From Roseateles_B sp041913905 (GTDB lineage Bacteria; Pseudomonadota; Gammaproteobacteria; Burkholderiales; Burkholderiaceae_C), in contig JAYSEK010000032.1 of assembly GCA_041913905.1 (NCBI GenBank), forward strand, positions 3,068 to 67,067: DNA of 64,000 nucleotides. The letters run 5' to 3'. This document shows positions 24,157 to 35,253 of the stretch, in pieces. A model generated the notes under the pieces. The model worked only from the letters and a program-made list of their open reading frames with translations, was not told the origin of the DNA and did no database searches. Numbering within the stretch: the first letter of the stretch is position 1; each line of letters opens with the position of its first letter. A program made the position numbers and the translations under genes.

Positions 24157-26292
24157 ATGTCCTCCCCGCAGCCCCTCCTCCCTTCGCGCTTGGGCCTCCT
24201 GGCGACCGCTCTCCTCAGTGCCTTTCCCGTTGCCGCCCAGCAGGCCGATCCTGCCGTGCTCGACCGCGTCGTGGTGACCGCCACGCGCAGCAGCAAGGCC
24301 ATCGACAAGATCCCCGGCGCGGTGTCCGTCATCAGCGCCCAGGAGATCGAGACCCAGACGCTGGTGGCCGAGGATCTGAGCGCGGCGCTGTCGGTGCTGG
24401 CGCCGTCCTATGCGCCCTCGCGCCAGAAGATGACCAGCTTCGGCGAGTCCATGCGCGGCCGCACGGCGCTGCTGCTGTTCGACGGCGTGCCGCAGAGCAA
24501 CCCGCTGCGCAACGGCGCGCGTGAGGGCTATTTCGCCGATCCGTCTCTGATCGAGCGCATCGAGGTGATCAGCGGCGCCTCGGCCGCGCAAGGCCTGGGT
24601 GCGACCGGCGGCATCATCAACTTCATCTCCCGCACGCCGCGCGAGCCCGGCACCCGTCACCGCCTGGAGCTGAAGTACGGCACCCAGGGCCGCGGCGATG
24701 ACGCCCTGTGGAAGGCTGGCTACACGCTGGAGCACAAGAGCAGCTTCGATGCCTTGCTGCACGTCGGTGCCACGCGGCGCGGCGTGGGCGTCGACGGCGA
24801 GGGCCGCCGCCTGGGCCTGGAGGCGGTGCAGGGCGACACGCAGGATTCGAGCGCCCATGATGTCTTCCTGAAGCTGGGTCGCGACTTCGGCGCGCAGCGC
24901 CTGCAGCTCTCGGTCAACAAGTTCCGCCTCGAAGGCGACGGCGACTGGAAGCCTGTGGCGGGCAACCGTGCCAGCGGCCTGCCCACCAGCGCCACGCCCG
25001 GCACGCCGCCGGGCAAGCCGCCGCGCAACGATGTGCGCACCGTGTCGCTGGACTGGAGCCACGCCGAGCTGGCCGGCGGCCAAGCGCGGGCCCAGATCTA
25101 CAAGCAGGATTTCTCCGCGCTCTATGGCGCTACCGCGGCGACGACCTTCCAGGATGTCCGCCTCGCGCCGCTGGGCCAGCTCCTTGACCAGTCCGAAGTC
25201 GTGGCCGACAAGGCCGGCGTTAAGCTCAGCTGGGTGCGCCCGGATCTCGTCGTCCAAGGGCTGGAGCTGACCACGGGCCTGGACTGGCTGAAGGACACCT
25301 CGCAGCAGCGCCTCGCGCTGACGGATCGCACCTGGGTGCCGCCGCTGAAGTTCACCAGCACGGCGCCCTTTGCCCAGCTCGAATACGAACTGGGCGCCTT
25401 CACGATCCGCGGCGGCGCACGGCGCGAAAGCGCCAGCCTGAAGGTCGACGGCTACCGCACGCTGGCCTTCTACAAGAACACCGAGGTGCAGGGCGGCGAG
25501 CGCAGCTTCAGCCAGTGGGTCAAGAGCCTGGGCGCGGTCTGGCGCCTGGGCGGCGGCTGGTCCGCCTTCGCGTCCTACAACGAGGGCTTCGGCGTGCCCG
25601 ACGTGGGCCTGGTGCTGCGCGCCGTCAGCACGCGCAAGCAGTCGGTGGACAAGCTGATCTCGCTGGAGCCGGTCGTCACCGACAACCGCGAGCTGGGCGT
25701 GACCTGGCGCGGCCGGCAGGGCAGCTTCTCGGCCTCGGTCTACGACTCGCGCTCCGACCTGGGCTCGCAGATCCGTGTCGATGCCAGCACCGGCGTGGGC
25801 AGCGTGCTGCGCGTGCCGGTGCATGTGAAGGGCCTGGAGTTCAGCGGCGAGTTCAAGCCCTTGTCGGCCTGGACGCTCAGCGCCAGCTACGCCCGCATCC
25901 TCGGCAAGACCGCTGCGCAGCCCGATGCGCCGCTGGACGTGAGCCTGGGCGCGCGTTCGCAGGGGCCGGACAAGCTGGTGCTGGCCGCCGCCTGCCAGTT
26001 CGCGCCCAAGGGCCAGCTGCGGGTGCAGGCCACGCACCTGGCCTCGCGCGACATCAACGTCGGCCGCGTCGTCGGCACGGCCAGGCTCGAAGAACACTTC
26101 CGCGGCTACACCCTGGTCGACATGACCGCCACCCACGGGACGGCCTGGGGCGATTTCGGCCTGGGCATCGAGAACCTCTTCAACCGCCAGTACGTCGGCT
26201 ACTACGCGCAGTCCAACCCGGCGGGCACCAGCGACGACTACTTCGCGGGCCGCGGCCGCACGCTGACCCTCAGCTGGCGCCGCAGCTTCTGA
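24157..26292 (+). CDS. TonB-dependent siderophore/iron receptor
   Basis: A 711-residue outer-membrane receptor: signal peptide (LGLLATALLSAFPVAAQ), TonB box-like VLDRVVVTATRS, plug domain (KIPGAVSVISAQEI, then IERIEVISGASAAQGLGATG) and a 22-strand barrel ending in LTLSWRRSF with the terminal Phe. The Fur box upstream and the PepSY protein fused to its stop codon (TGATG) point to ferric siderophore uptake. The siderophore itself cannot be named. Confidence 0.92.
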   Translation: MSSPQPLLPSRLGLLATALLSAFPVAAQQADPAVLDRVVVTATRSSKAIDKIPGAVSVISAQEIETQTLVAEDLSAALSVLAPSYAPSRQKMTSFGESMRGRTALLLFDGVPQSNPLRNGAREGYFADPSLIERIEVISGASAAQGLGATGGIINFISRTPREPGTRHRLELKYGTQGRGDDALWKAGYTLEHKSSFDALLHVGATRRGVGVDGEGRRLGLEAVQGDTQDSSAHDVFLKLGRDFGAQRLQLSVNKFRLEGDGDWKPVAGNRASGLPTSATPGTPPGKPPRNDVRTVSLDWSHAELAGGQARAQIYKQDFSALYGATAATTFQDVRLAPLGQLLDQSEVVADKAGVKLSWVRPDLVVQGLELTTGLDWLKDTSQQRLALTDRTWVPPLKFTSTAPFAQLEYELGAFTIRGGARRESASLKVDGYRTLAFYKNTEVQGGERSFSQWVKSLGAVWRLGGGWSAFASYNEGFGVPDVGLVLRAVSTRKQSVDKLISLEPVVTDNRELGVTWRGRQGSFSASVYDSRSDLGSQIRVDASTGVGSVLRVPVHVKGLEFSGEFKPLSAWTLSASYARILGKTAAQPDAPLDVSLGARSQGPDKLVLAAACQFAPKGQLRVQATHLASRDINVGRVVGTARLEEHFRGYTLVDMTATHGTAWGDFGLGIENLFNRQYVGYYAQSNPAGTSDDYFAGRGRTLTLSWRRSF

Positions 26293-27389
26293 TGCGCAGG
26301 CTCTGGCTGCGGCTGCACCGCTGGCTGGCCCTGGCGCTGGCGCTGCCGCTGATCGTCGTGGCGCTGCTGGGCAGCAGCCTGGTCGTGCTGAAGCCGCTGG
26401 ACCGCTGGCTGCATGCCGAGCTGCACCGCGTGCCGGCCGGCCCGGCCGCATCGGACCTGCTGGAGCGCGTGCGCCATCGGCTGCGGGCCGAATTCGGCCC
26501 CGATGCCACCCTGGTGCTGCGCCCGCCGCGCCAGTCCGGCGAGAGCCTGCGCGCCACGGTGCGAGGCGCCTGGGAGGGTCAGGTCTATTTCGACCCCCGC
26601 GACGCTCATGAGCTGGGTCGCCGCGGTGCGCGTGAAGGCGCCTTCAACGTCGTCTTCGAACTGCACAGCTCATTGCTGCTGAAGGAGAGCGGCAAGCCCC
26701 TGCTCGCGCTGCTGGCCCTGGCCTATGGCGTGCTGCTCATCGGCGGCCTGGTGCTGTGGTGGCCACGGCGCTGGCGCCAGGCCTTGGCCTTGACGCTGGA
26801 CCGCGGCCGGCTGCGCGCGCTGTTCGACCTCCACCGCAGCGGCGGCGCCGTGCTGGGCCTGCTGATTGCGGTGCCCGTGGCCACCGGTGCCTACATGGCC
26901 TGGAAGCCGCTGCCGCAGGCCGTCAGCGCGCTGGCCGGCCAGGTGCCGCTGGCGCCGCCGAAGCTGCAGCCCTTCGACCCCAACGCAGCGCTGGCGCCAC
27001 TGGACGCAGTGCTGGCCACCGCGTCGGCCCGCTTCGGCGCCGCGCCGGTGGGCTCGGTGACGCTGCCGGCCGGTGCGGCCAAGCCGCTGCGCGTGCGGCT
27101 GATGCTGGGCGACGACCCGCATCCCAACGGCATGAGCTCGGTCTGGCTGCATCCGCAGACCGGCGCCGTGCTGCGCGCCGATCGCTGGAACGAGCTGGAC
27201 ACCGGTGCGAGCGCCTACAGCCTCATGTACCCGCTGCACACCGGCGAGCTGGGCGGCCTCGTGCTGGAGATGCTGAACGCGCTGCTGGGGCTGGCGCTGG
27301 CGGCCTTGGCGGTGGCGGGGCTGTGGCTGTGGTGGCTGCGGCGGCGCCTTCTCAGAGCTTCTTCTCCCACCGCAGCTGCCACACCGTGA
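26292..27389 (+). CDS. PepSY-associated TM-helix protein (iron-regulated membrane protein)
   Basis: A 365-residue inner-membrane protein with four helices in PepSY_TM order: LRLHRWLALALALPLIVVAL at the N-terminus, a helix around LLALLALAYGVLLIGGLVLW, one at VLGLLIAVPVATGAYMAW, and a final ALLGLALAALAVAGLWLWW. LFDLHRSGG and MYPLHTGELGG carry the conserved histidines. Such proteins accompany ferric-siderophore receptors and are thought to act as ferric-siderophore reductases. The start overlaps the receptor stop; the 3' end overlaps the convergent receptor gene by 38 bp. Confidence 0.88.
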   Translation: MRRLWLRLHRWLALALALPLIVVALLGSSLVVLKPLDRWLHAELHRVPAGPAASDLLERVRHRLRAEFGPDATLVLRPPRQSGESLRATVRGAWEGQVYFDPRDAHELGRRGAREGAFNVVFELHSSLLLKESGKPLLALLALAYGVLLIGGLVLWWPRRWRQALALTLDRGRLRALFDLHRSGGAVLGLLIAVPVATGAYMAWKPLPQAVSALAGQVPLAPPKLQPFDPNAALAPLDAVLATASARFGAAPVGSVTLPAGAAKPLRVRLMLGDDPHPNGMSSVWLHPQTGAVLRADRWNELDTGASAYSLMYPLHTGELGGLVLEMLNALLGLALAALAVAGLWLWWLRRRLLRASSPTAAATP

Positions 27390-29688
27390 AGCTGCGCCCC
27401 AGGCTGTCCGTCGTGATGCGCTTGTCGGTGGTGGTGATGATGGTGCTGGTGTCGTAGTCCAGCGGCGCGAGGTTGGAGGCGGAGAGGCGCAGCTGGGTGT
27501 CGCGGTCGAGCGCCCAGGTGGCGGAGACGTCCAGCACGCGCTTGGTGGGCGTCACGCTCTGCTGGATCAGGGTCTGCTGAAGGGTGCCGCCGGGCGTCCA
27601 GTTCAGACCGGCGGCGAGCGTCAGAGGCAGGCTGCGCAGCTTGTAGTCGAAGCCGATATTGGCCGTGGCCTTGGGCTGCGAATCGATGCGGTTGTTGGGG
27701 CCGGGGATGCCGTCCACGCGCGAGCTGAAGAGGCTCAGGTTGCTGCGCAGGTTGAGGGGCAGGGCGTCCTCGATGAACTCGTCCAGGCGGAACTTGGCCT
27801 CTAGCTCCAGGCCGAAGGTCTTGGCGCTGCCAATGTTCTGCGGGCGCGCGACCCAGCGCGGCACCGGGGCCCAGGAGACGGTCTCCAGCCGGGTCTCGGT
27901 GCGGATCAGGTCGCTGATGTGGCGGTAGAAGAAGTTCGCGCTCAGCACGCCGCCCTTGACCAGGTAGCGCTCGAAGGCGAGCTCCACGCCGGTGGCCATC
28001 TCGGGGCGCAGCGCCGGGTTGCCGCTGCGGTCCGGATACTGGACCTGGTTGGGGCCGCAGCTGCCGTCGGCCGGGCAGGGGTACTCGCTGTTGATGCTGG
28101 GCCGCGCGATCAGGTCCTGCAGCTGCGGCGAGCGGTAGCTGCGGGTGAGGCTCATGCGGACCTGGTTGCGGCTCTTCTCGTCCGGCTTCCAGACGGCGTG
28201 CAGCAGCGGGGTCCAGACGCTGGACCGGTTGCTCACCGCATAGTTGGCGGCATCGCTCTTGGTCTCGATGCCTTCCCAGCGCAGGCCGGCGTAGAACGCC
28301 CAGTGCGGGCCCATGGACCACTCGTCCTGCCCGTAGGCGGCGAGCCGGCGGACCGATGCCGAGAGGTTGTCCCCGAAGTCGGCCAGCTCGGGGCGGGGCC
28401 GGCCGTTCTGCAGGCTCAGGCGGGTCTGGTCGCGGGTCTGGCTCTCGACTTCCAGGCCGCCCACCAGGCTGTGTTCGTTTTCCAGCTGGCGCGAGACCTT
28501 GGCGTTCAGGCTCCAGTGGCCGTCATGGCCATTGACCGTGTCTTCCAGCGTGCGCGAGCCGGTGCTGCCGACGAACTCCTGACGCAGCGTGGTCGAGTCC
28601 ATCAGCGCGCGGCCCAGGCCGATCCGCAGGTCCAGGCGGGTGTCCGGGTCCAGCTTCTTCTGCAGCTGGGTGTTGAGGCGCAGCATCTTGAACTGGCTGC
28701 GGCCCTCGGTCTGGGCGCTGTCGTAGGGCAGGGGCAGGCCGTCGCTGCGTTCGCCCTGCTGGCGCTGCTGGCTGCTGCTCTGACCCTTGTTGAGGCTGAG
28801 GAAGGGCTGGAGGGAGAAGGTGTCGCCCTCGCCCAGCCGCCATTGCAGGCGGCCATTGGCATTGAGCATCTTGCGTTCGTCGCGGCTGCTGCCGGTGCTG
28901 CTCAGCACGCGTGTGGGACCGCCGTGCAGATCCTCGGCCACCGTGCGGCCGTTCTGGTCGTCGTCATGCTTCGTCTGCATGGCATTGACCGCCAGGTTGT
29001 AGCTGCTGCCGGCATCGTCCAGCTTGTCGTTGCGCTGCCAGGAGAAGTTCGGGCTGAGATTGGATCGCTCCAGGGTGAGCCCGGCCCGCACGTCGTTGAC
29101 CTTGCGCTGGTAGGCCTCGCGCAGCACCACGTTGATGGTGCCGGCGATGGCGCGGGCGCCGTATTCCGCGGTCGGGGCACGCATGATCTCGATGCGCTCC
29201 ACCTGCTCCGGCGGCAGCTGGTCCAGCGAGAAGCCCGGCGGCATGCGTTCGCCGTTGACCAGGATCTGCGTGAAGCCGCCGCCCATGCCGCGCATGCGGA
29301 TCTCGCCGCCGCGGCCCGGGCGGCCGCCGGTGGTGACGCCGGGCAGGCGCTTCATCACCTCGCCCAGGCTGTTGTCGCCGAACTTCTCGATCTCTTCGCG
29401 GCTGATCACGATCTTGGCGGCGGAGGCGGCGCGCCGGGTGGCGTCGTCGCTGGGGCCGCCGCTGACTTCGACCTTCTCCAGGGTCTGCCGCGCCTCAGCC
29501 GCGGGCTTGCGTTCGGCGGCGGACTTCACCGGAGCGCGCGGTGCACTGGCCGGCGCAGCGGGTGCAGGGGCCGCCTCCTGCGCCAGGGCGAGGTGGGCGC
29601 AGCCCATCAGGCTGAGGCTCAGGCAGAGGCCGCGCAGGGCGAATCGGGGCGAGGAAGGCTCGGAGGGCAGGGCGGAGAAGGGCGACAT
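27352..29688 (-). CDS. TonB-dependent receptor
   Basis: A 778-residue outer-membrane protein: signal peptide ending HLALAQ, an Ala/Pro-rich linker, a TonB-box region (LEKVEVSGGPSDDATRRAAS), plug (KFGDNSLGEVMKRLPGVTTG, then MRGMGGGFTQILVNGERMPP) and barrel ending in the terminal aromatic pattern FTVWQLRWEKKL. It resembles colicin/catecholate-type receptors. Start set at the ATG at 29688 because a signal peptide follows; upstream in-frame sequence is not conserved-looking. It runs convergent to, and overlaps, the PepSY gene. Confidence 0.88.
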   Translation of the reverse strand: MSPFSALPSEPSSPRFALRGLCLSLSLMGCAHLALAQEAAPAPAAPASAPRAPVKSAAERKPAAEARQTLEKVEVSGGPSDDATRRAASAAKIVISREEIEKFGDNSLGEVMKRLPGVTTGGRPGRGGEIRMRGMGGGFTQILVNGERMPPGFSLDQLPPEQVERIEIMRAPTAEYGARAIAGTINVVLREAYQRKVNDVRAGLTLERSNLSPNFSWQRNDKLDDAGSSYNLAVNAMQTKHDDDQNGRTVAEDLHGGPTRVLSSTGSSRDERKMLNANGRLQWRLGEGDTFSLQPFLSLNKGQSSSQQRQQGERSDGLPLPYDSAQTEGRSQFKMLRLNTQLQKKLDPDTRLDLRIGLGRALMDSTTLRQEFVGSTGSRTLEDTVNGHDGHWSLNAKVSRQLENEHSLVGGLEVESQTRDQTRLSLQNGRPRPELADFGDNLSASVRRLAAYGQDEWSMGPHWAFYAGLRWEGIETKSDAANYAVSNRSSVWTPLLHAVWKPDEKSRNQVRMSLTRSYRSPQLQDLIARPSINSEYPCPADGSCGPNQVQYPDRSGNPALRPEMATGVELAFERYLVKGGVLSANFFYRHISDLIRTETRLETVSWAPVPRWVARPQNIGSAKTFGLELEAKFRLDEFIEDALPLNLRSNLSLFSSRVDGIPGPNNRIDSQPKATANIGFDYKLRSLPLTLAAGLNWTPGGTLQQTLIQQSVTPTKRVLDVSATWALDRDTQLRLSASNLAPLDYDTSTIITTTDKRITTDSLGRSFTVWQLRWEKKL

Positions 29689-30235
29689 GGTGACTGCAGG
29701 CAGGAACACAGCGGCGGCGGCGGACTGTGCATTTTCGTGGACGGCCGAGCGGGGGGAGGGGGCTGGCCTTGCAGCGTTCAGGGCGATCACTGCACGGGGC
29801 GAAGCATCGCACGCGCACCGGGCCCTGACGTTTGGCATGCCCGCCTTTTTAACTTCTTTACAGGCGCTTCACAGCGGCCGTGAAGGGCATTGCCGCCCCA
29901 CAAAAGCAAAGGGCCACCGTGGGTGGCCCTGCTACCGGACAGGGCCAAGGCCCTGACGGATCATTCCGCGCTGGTCACGGGTTCCAGTACTCTGCCCTAT
30001 GTTGCAGCCGATTTCTCGCGTCCTGATGCTTCGCATTGTGCGCGTCGTTTGTGTCAGCGATTTGACGAGCAGCAAGGTTTTCGCAGGCCAAAGAAGAGGA
30101 CCTCCCGCGGCCAGGGCCAGGGAGGTCCAAGGTCAGTCTGGACCCCACTGCAGCGAATCGGGCCGGGGTGCCGGGGGCTGACGAGGAGACAAGCAGTGCA
30201 TGCGCCAGGGGTCAGGTCTTGCCGCACAGGCGCGA
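29689..30235. other. 547-bp intergenic region with hairpins and one interspersed motif copy
   Basis: No supported gene. It holds a hairpin GGGCCACCgtgGGTGGCCC (about 29909-29928), a second AGGGCCaaGGCCCT (about 29941-29954), an AT-rich stretch around 29846-29862 that may be promoter material for the receptor gene on the minus strand, and a full copy of GGGGTCAGGTCTTGCC at 30208-30223 just beyond the sbp stop codon. Confidence 0.6.
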
Positions 30236-31252
30236 TCAGCGGGCGCCTGGCGAGTAGATCTGGTCAAAGACGCCGCCATCGTCGAAGTGCGCCTTCTGGG
30301 CCTGGCGCCAGCCGCCGAAGAGCTCGTCCACGGTGAAGAGCTGCACCGGGGCGAACTGCCTGGCGTACTTGGCAGCGATCTTGGCGTCGCGGGGGCGGTA
30401 GTAGTGGCGGGCGGCGATCTCCTGGCCCTCGGGGCTGTAGAGGTACTCCAGATAGGCCTGCGCCTGCTTGCGGGTGCCGCGCTTGTCCACCACCTTGTCC
30501 ACCACGGCCACGGGCGGCTCGGCCAGCACGGAGAGGCTGGGCGTGACGATCTCGAAGCGGTCCTTGCCCAGCTCCTTCACCGCCAGGTAGGCCTCGTTCT
30601 CCCAGGCGATCAGCACGTCGCCGATGCCGCGCTCGACGAAGGTGGTGGTGGAGCCGCGCGCACCGGAGTCCAGAACCTTGGTGTTGGCATAGATGCGCTT
30701 GACGAAGGCCTTGGCCGATTCGGCATTGCCGCCCGGCTGCTTGAGCGCATAGCCCCAGGCCGCCAGGTAGTTCCAGCGCGCGCCGCCCGAGGTCTTGGGG
30801 TTGGGCGTGATGACGTCGACGCCGCTGCGCGCCAGGTCCGGCCAGTTCGCGATCTTCTTGGGGTTGCCCTTGCGCACCAGGAAGACGATGGTCGAGGTGT
30901 AGGGGCTGGCGTTGTGGGGCAGGCGCTTCTGCCAGTCGGCGGGCAGCAGCTTGGCGGCGTCGTGCAGGGCGTCGATGTCATAGCCCAGGGCCAGGGTCAC
31001 GACATCGGCCTCCAGGCCGTCGATCATCGAGCGTGCCTGTTTGCCTGAGCCGCCGTGCGACTGCTTGATGGACACCGTCTCGCCGGCCTTGGCCTTCCAG
31101 TGCTTCGCAAAGGCAGCGTTGAAGTCCTGGTAGAGCTCGCGGGTGGGGTCGTAGGAAACGTTGAGCAGCTGGGTCTGGGCCTGAGCGAGGCCGGCGAGAC
31201 TCAGGAGCAGCGCGCCAAGGGCCAGGCGGCGGAGCAGGGGATGTGTTGGCAT
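30236..31252 (-). CDS. sbp: Periplasmic sulfate-binding protein, second copy
   Basis: A 338-residue ABC solute-binding protein: signal peptide (LGALLLSLAGLAQAQ), then the Sbp/CysP pattern LLNVSYDPTRELYQDFNAAF, SIKQSHGGSGKQARSMIDGL and RGIGDVLIAWENEA. Last gene of the sulfate operon, 123 bp after the CysB-like gene. It is clearly paralogous to the first-gene Sbp at 35254-36279 but differs throughout, so the two may prefer different oxyanions (sulfate, thiosulfate, molybdate). Confidence 0.92.
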   Translation of the reverse strand: MPTHPLLRRLALGALLLSLAGLAQAQTQLLNVSYDPTRELYQDFNAAFAKHWKAKAGETVSIKQSHGGSGKQARSMIDGLEADVVTLALGYDIDALHDAAKLLPADWQKRLPHNASPYTSTIVFLVRKGNPKKIANWPDLARSGVDVITPNPKTSGGARWNYLAAWGYALKQPGGNAESAKAFVKRIYANTKVLDSGARGSTTTFVERGIGDVLIAWENEAYLAVKELGKDRFEIVTPSLSVLAEPPVAVVDKVVDKRGTRKQAQAYLEYLYSPEGQEIAARHYYRPRDAKIAAKYARQFAPVQLFTVDELFGGWRQAQKAHFDDGGVFDQIYSPGAR

Positions 31253-31375
31253 GGACGGCGGGGATTGTTGGAGTTCGGGGGACAGGTCTTGCGTCCTGTG
31301 CTGCCTATTCTTCCCAAGCCTGTCGTTGCCGTCCTCCAAGAAAAACTGCAAAGCAATGGAGGAAAACGAGGGTGC

Positions 31376-32299
31376 TCAGGCCTCGTCGCCCAGGGCCTCC
31401 CGGATGCGCTCTTCGCTGAGGCCGGCCACGCACTCTTGCAGGAATCGATAGGCGTAGCCGCGCAGGTAGTGCCCCTTCTTCAGCGCCAGATGCGTGGTGT
31501 TGGTGGGGAAGAGCTGGGAGGCGTCCAGCAGTCGCAGGCCGGCGTCGCGCTGCGGCTCGAAGGCCATGGAGGCGATGATGCCCAGGCCCAGCCCGACCTG
31601 CACGTAGGTCTTGATCACGTCCGCGTCCAGCGCGGATAGCACGATGTCCGGCGCCAGCCCGGCCTGCGCGAAGGCAGCGTCGATGCGCGCGCGGCCGGTG
31701 AAGCCCTCGTGGTAGGTGATCAGCGGCTGCTCGGCCAGGGCCTCCAGCGTCAGCGGCGCACGCGTCAGCGCGTGGCCCTCGGGTACGACGACCGCGTGGT
31801 GCCAGTCATAGAAGGGGAAGGTGGCGAAGGACGGGTCTTCGCCCAGCGCTTCGGTGGCGATGCCGATGTCGGCCTCGCCGGACCGCAGCAGGCTGACGAT
31901 CTCCGCCGGGTTGGCCTGCAGCAGCACCAGGTGCACCTTGGGGAAGGCCGCCTTGAAGCGGGCGACGACCTGCGGCAGCGCATAGCGGGCCTGCGTGTGC
32001 GTGGTGGCGATGGTCAGCTGACCGGCCTCGGCATCGGCGAACTGATCGGCCAGGCGCTTGATGTTGCGCGCATCCTGCAGCATGCGGTCGACGATGACCG
32101 CCAGCTCCTTGCCCGGCGCCGTGAGCCCCAGCAGGCGCTTGCCGCGCCGCACGAAGAGCTCCACGCCCAGCTCGTCCTCCAGGTCCTTGATGTGCTTGGA
32201 CACGCCGGACTGCGAGGTGAACAGCGCCGCCGCGACCTCGGTCAGATTGAAGTTCTGCTGGACGGCCTCGCGGATGATGCGCAGCTGCTGGAAGTTCAT
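31376..32299 (-). CDS. cysB: CysB-family LysR regulator of sulfur assimilation
   Basis: A 307-residue LysR-type regulator with the CysB start MNFQQLRIIREAVQQNFNLT, helix-turn-helix (ALFTSQSGVSKHIKDLEDEL) and an effector domain containing TTHTQARYALPQVV, a segment that in CysB binds sulfate or acetylserine. Here it is inside the transport operon, 13 bp after cysA, so it is expressed with its targets. Likely activates the sulfate genes under sulfur limitation through sites near 36325-36371. Confidence 0.92.
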   Translation of the reverse strand: MNFQQLRIIREAVQQNFNLTEVAAALFTSQSGVSKHIKDLEDELGVELFVRRGKRLLGLTAPGKELAVIVDRMLQDARNIKRLADQFADAEAGQLTIATTHTQARYALPQVVARFKAAFPKVHLVLLQANPAEIVSLLRSGEADIGIATEALGEDPSFATFPFYDWHHAVVVPEGHALTRAPLTLEALAEQPLITYHEGFTGRARIDAAFAQAGLAPDIVLSALDADVIKTYVQVGLGLGIIASMAFEPQRDAGLRLLDASQLFPTNTTHLALKKGHYLRGYAYRFLQECVAGLSEERIREALGDEA

Positions 32300-32312
32300 C
32301 GCGCAGCGCCCG

Positions 32313-33361
<1,049 letters not shown>

Positions 33362-33365
<4 letters not shown>

Positions 33366-34258
33366 GCTTCCTCCTTTGCGGCGCGTGCAGCCACGGCGGC
33401 GCGCCATTCGACAAATTGTTTGAGTCCGAGCGTCACGAGTGCCAGCAGCGCCAGCAGCGAGGCCACGGCGAAGGCGGCGGCGAACTGGTACTCGTTGTAG
33501 AGGATCTCGACGTGCAGGGGCAGGGTGTTGGTCTGGCCGCGGATGTGGCCGGACACCACGGACACCGCGCCGAACTCGCCCATGGCGCGGGCATTGCACA
33601 GGATCACGCCGTACAGCAGGCCCCACTTGATGTTGGGCAGGGTGACGTGCCAGAAGGTCTGCCAGCCGCTGGCGCCCAGCACCGTGGCGGCCTCCTCCTC
33701 GTCGCGGCCCTGGGCCTGCATCAGCGGGATCAGCTCGCGGGCCACGAAGGGAAAGGTCACGAAGACCGTGGCCAGCACGATGCCCGGCACGGCGAAGATG
33801 ATCTTGAGGTCATGCGCCTGCAGCCAGGGCCCGAACCAGCCCTGCGCGCCGAAGAGCAGCACATAGATCAGGCCGGCCACCACCGGCGAGACCGAGAAGG
33901 GCAGGTCGATCAGCGTGATCAGCAGCTGCTTGCCGCGGAAGTCATGCTTGGCGATGGCCCAGGCGGCGCTGACGCCGAAGACCAGGTTCAAGGGCACGGC
34001 GATGACGGTGGCGATCAGCGTGAGCTTGATGGCCGAGAGCGCGTCCTCCTCGATCAGTGCGGCCAGGTAGACGTCAAACCCTTTGCGCAGGGCCTCGGTG
34101 AACACGGCCACCAGGGGCAGGATGAGGAAGAGGGCGAAGAAGCCCAGGCCGAGCGCCAGCAGGGTCCAGCGCACCCAGGGCGCCTCACGCGTGGCGGGGT
34201 TGCTCTGGTAGCGGCCTCTCGGGCGCTGCCCCAGGGCCATTGTTGTTGATCCGCTCAT
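33362..34258 (-). CDS. cysW: Sulfate ABC transporter permease CysW
   Basis: A 298-residue inner-membrane permease with six helices and the EAA coupling loop (EEEAATVLGASGWQTFWHVT). N-terminus MSGSTTMALGQRPRGR is long and basic; the second methionine at residue 7 is an alternative start. Separated from cysT by a 109-bp gap holding a REP-like element, and overlapping cysA by 4 bp. Confidence 0.95.
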
Positions 34259-34290
34259 GGATGTCGTGGCTCCAGCTGATTCTGTCGAGC

Positions 34291-34360
34291 GACACCCGAG
34301 GATCCGGCTTCGCCGGTCCTTCGGGTGTGCCCCCTTGAGGGGGCGCGCGAAGCGCGTAGG
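34291..34360. repeat. REP-like palindromic element between cysT and cysW
   Basis: Three nested dyads: ACACCCGA...TTCGGGTGT enclosing CCGGCttcGCCGG, then CCCCCTTGAGGGGG, then CGCGCgaaGCGCG. This is the form of the short intergenic repeats common in Burkholderiales. Its place inside the operon suggests an effect on mRNA stability or on the ratio of CysT to CysW; it resembles in part the element inside thrC. Confidence 0.8.
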
Positions 34361-34367
34361 GGGTGGG

Positions 34368-35231
34368 TCATTTCCGACGTGCCGACCAGGCCTGCAGCCC
34401 GTTGATGCTCAGCAGCAGCACGAAGCTGAACAGCAGCATCACGGTGGCGATGGCGGTGGCGCCCACGTAGTCGTATTGCTCCAGCTTGGAGATGATCATC
34501 AGCGGCGTGATCTCGCTGACCAGCGGAATGTTGCCGGCGATGAAGATCACCGAGCCGTACTCGCCCACCGCGCGGGCGAAGGCCAGCGCGAAGCCGGTCA
34601 GCAGGGCCGGGGTCAGCGTGGGCAGCACCACGTAGCGGAAGGTCTGCCAGCGGTGCGCGCCCAGCGAGGCGGCGGCTTCCTCCAGCTCGGTCTCCATGTC
34701 CTCCAGCACCGGCTGCACGGTGCGCACGATGAAGGGCAGGCCGATGAAGATCAGCGCCACCAGCACGCCCAGCGGGGTGAAGGCCACCTTGATGTCATGC
34801 GGGGCCAGCAGCGAGCCCACCCAGCCATTGGGCGCGTACAGCGCCGTCAGCGCGATGCCCGCCACCGCGGTGGGCAGGGCGAAGGGCAGGTCCACGAAGG
34901 CGTCCACCAGCTTCTTGCCCGGGAACTCATAGCGCACCAGGCACCAGGCCAGGATCAGGCCGAAGACGAGGTTGATGCCCGCGGCCAGCAGTGCGGCGCC
35001 AAAGCTGAGCTTGTAGGACGCGAGCACCCGCGGCGAGGTGGCCGCGGCCCAGAAGGCCTCGAAGCCATGGCCGGCCGATTTCAGGAACACGGCAGCCAGC
35101 GGGATCAGCACCAGCAGCGAGAGGTAGAAGAGCGTGAAGCCCAGCGTCGGGCCGAAGCCCGGGAGCACACGGCGGCGCTTCGGGATCGGCACGGCGGCGG
35201 CCTGATCGGGAGAAAGGACGGCGGTGGTCAT
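34368..35231 (-). CDS. cysT: Sulfate ABC transporter permease CysT (CysU)
   Basis: A 287-residue six-helix permease with the EAA loop (LEEAAASLGAHRWQTFRYVV) and conserved LPFALPTAVAGIALTALY. Forms the transmembrane channel with CysW. It follows the first sbp gene by 22 bp and precedes the REP-like element. N-terminus MTTAVLSPDQAAAV is cytosolic. Confidence 0.95.
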   Translation of the reverse strand: MTTAVLSPDQAAAVPIPKRRRVLPGFGPTLGFTLFYLSLLVLIPLAAVFLKSAGHGFEAFWAAATSPRVLASYKLSFGAALLAAGINLVFGLILAWCLVRYEFPGKKLVDAFVDLPFALPTAVAGIALTALYAPNGWVGSLLAPHDIKVAFTPLGVLVALIFIGLPFIVRTVQPVLEDMETELEEAAASLGAHRWQTFRYVVLPTLTPALLTGFALAFARAVGEYGSVIFIAGNIPLVSEITPLMIISKLEQYDYVGATAIATVMLLFSFVLLLSINGLQAWSARRK

Positions 35232-35253
35232 GGCATGCGCGCGGGGTCAGGTC

